Shown here: piece after piece, positions 63,101 to 64,000 of the stretch
Position numbering within the stretch: the first letter of the stretch is position 1
How the letters are laid out: every line of letters starts with the position of its first letter
Source: Fulvivirga sediminis
GTDB taxonomy: Bacteria > Bacteroidota > Bacteroidia > Cytophagales > Cyclobacteriaceae
NCBI RefSeq assembly: GCF_016757215.1
Contig: NZ_JAESIY010000005.1
Span: 1-64,000 of the forward strand
DNA length: 64,000 nt
Reading direction: 5' to 3'
Position numbers and translations under genes: made by a program
The notes under the pieces: generated by a model
The model's database searches: none
What the model saw: only the letters and a program-made list of their open reading frames with translations
What the model was told of the DNA's origin: nothing

Positions 63101-63561
63101 TGATTACAATCTACACAGATGGCTCTTCTCGAGGTAACCCTGGCCCTGGCGGCTATGGCACCGTACTAATGGCAAAAGTAAACGGTGAAAACTATCGAAA
63201 AGAGCTCTCTGAGGGCTTTAGAAAAACCACTAATAACAGGATGGAACTCCTTGCTGTAATTAAAGGCCTAGAAGCCATAAGAAAAGATGGAGCTCCGGTA
63301 ACCATATATTCGGACTCTAAATACGTAGTAGATGCCGTAGAAAAAGGATGGATATGGGGCTGGCAAAAGAAAGGGTTTAAAAACAAAGCAAATCCTGATT
63401 TGTGGCAAAAGTTTATACCACTATACAATAAGTTTAAAGTTACTTTCAGGTGGGTTAAAGGTCATGCAGGGATACCCGAAAATGAGCGATGTGATGAACT
63501 TGCAGTTCAGGCGGCAGAAAGTTCTGACCTCAAGGTTGACCATGGCTATGAAAACCAGTAG
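63100..63561 (+). CDS. rnhA: Ribonuclease HI
   Basis: Cleaves the RNA strand of RNA-DNA hybrids (primers, R-loops). It has 153 residues. Catalytic carboxylates D7 (YTDGSSRGNPGPGG), E49 (NNRMELLAV), D72 (YSDSKYVVDAV) and D132 (NERCDELA) are all present, with the conserved H122 in KGHAG. Basic-protrusion residues WGWQKKGFKNK match the E. coli-type enzyme. Second gene of the marC-rnhA pair. Confidence 0.97.
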   Translation: MITIYTDGSSRGNPGPGGYGTVLMAKVNGENYRKELSEGFRKTTNNRMELLAVIKGLEAIRKDGAPVTIYSDSKYVVDAVEKGWIWGWQKKGFKNKANPDLWQKFIPLYNKFKVTFRWVKGHAGIPENERCDELAVQAAESSDLKVDHGYENQ

Positions 63562-63578
63562 TTAATTCAAGCTTAGTT

Positions 63579-64000
63579 TCACATACCTTTAGCTTTTCTT
63601 CCTTGGCGGTGATTTCTACTTCCTATACGATTGATTATTTTATCAAATTTAGGCTTCTGCTCATCAGTGCATATTTCTCTTAATGTTTTGATGTGCCAGA
63701 AGTTTAACCTTTCTAAATTATTGTTCTTCTCATTTATTGATTGTAGCACCGCTTCTATATGTAATGAATCTACACCTTGACCTAACATGGTCACCATTTT
63801 ACGCTTGTCTGCTTGTATCTCTTTAACTAATGGCAAAGTCGTTTTAAAATGATCTTTGCGCTCTTTTTCAAAAGCCAGCGATTGAGACTCTGTCAAGTTC
63901 AGCTTTCTATCAAAAAAACTCTCCACTCTTTTACTCTGATTATTCCATCTTTTATTGGTCTTTTTATCAGACCTACTAAACCACAAAAAAGATAATAGCA
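63579..64000 (-). CDS. Spy/CpxP-like periplasmic sensor protein, N-terminus beyond window
   Basis: Partial gene. The reading frame stays open to the right edge (LLSFLWFSRSDKK), which looks like the end of an N-terminal membrane segment, so the true start lies outside; a TTG at 63986 is not credible as the start. The helical body has the LNLTESQSLAFEKERKDHF and LREICTDEQKPKFDKII (LTxxQ-like) motifs of Spy/CpxP-type periplasmic stress and heavy-metal sensor proteins. The C-terminus is basic. These proteins often sit beside an ECF sigma factor gene, which cannot be seen here. Confidence 0.7.
   Translation of the reverse strand, partial: LLSFLWFSRSDKKTNKRWNNQSKRVESFFDRKLNLTESQSLAFEKERKDHFKTTLPLVKEIQADKRKMVTMLGQGVDSLHIEAVLQSINEKNNNLERLNFWHIKTLREICTDEQKPKFDKIINRIGSRNHRQGRKAKGM

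Noticed and set aside
1-64000. tRNA, rRNA, CRISPR, insertion sequences, integrases, prophage genes.
   Set aside because: Looked for in all gaps and gene products; none seen. Gaps are short and no repeat arrays or transposase-like proteins occur.

Overview
The window is ordinary chromosome from a member of the phylum Bacteroidetes, most likely the class Cytophagia (Fulvivirga/Marivirga-like). This placement is inferred from several signs. The base composition is AT-rich. Promoter elements are of the TTTG / TAnnTTTG type and start codons lack Shine-Dalgarno sequences. One secreted protein carries a gliding-motility/type IX secretion (type B) C-terminal signal. The gene families DUF4290, DUF3109 and CHU_C are also typical. 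No rRNA, tRNA, insertion sequence, prophage, integrase or CRISPR array was recognised. Coding density is high and most genes are housekeeping.

Layout. 1-630 is a gene-free stretch with a possible structured RNA and terminator. It is followed by typA, bioB, sppA, folK, fabD, a DCC-family protein and a large T9SS cargo protein (to 10.2 kb). 10.4-14.1 kb holds two unknown genes, then a PlsB-like acyltransferase overlapping gpsA (glycerophospholipid synthesis). 14.1-19.1 kb (minus strand) holds HIT, greA, a pentapeptide-repeat membrane protein, a 2-hydroxyacid dehydrogenase, mgtE and rsmA. 19.2-26.1 kb (plus strand) holds pdxA, a TerB-like protein and the fatty-acid cluster yceD-rpmF-plsX-fabH-efp-accB-accC. 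26.2-32.8 kb holds an outer-membrane protein, DUF3109, a UvrD/PcrA helicase, DUF4290, murA and mscS.

32.9-41.8 kb is the more accessory part. It contains a GH43 lipoprotein, a divergent PRPP-synthetase-like gene paired with a HAD-like gene, a front-end-type fatty acid desaturase, a divergent PNPOx-like/MocR pair, and dnaA. 42-46.3 kb holds a two-subunit methylmalonyl-CoA mutase, with an unusually short small subunit, and a voltage-gated-type K+ channel. 46.3-51.3 kb (minus) holds a 1343-residue SF1 helicase and a helix-hairpin-helix protein. 51.5-64 kb holds hemA, an S1/P1 nuclease, xth, a class IV aminotransferase, a 48-residue membrane protein with a ribosome hibernation factor, a PAP2 phosphatase, ahcY, pncB-pncA (NAD salvage), an M1 peptidase, marC-rnhA and a truncated Spy/CpxP-like gene cut by the window edge.

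I did not find a clear undescribed multi-gene system. The best leads are the Prs-like/HAD pair, the large helicase with a possible degenerate nuclease tail, a MurA whose active-site Cys is Asp (predicted fosfomycin resistance), a methylmalonyl-CoA mutase small subunit without its cobalamin-type domain, several clean palindromes upstream of desaturase, pncBA and marC, and a recurrent arrangement of -7 elements only 4-9 bases from start codons that implies leaderless or nearly leaderless transcripts.
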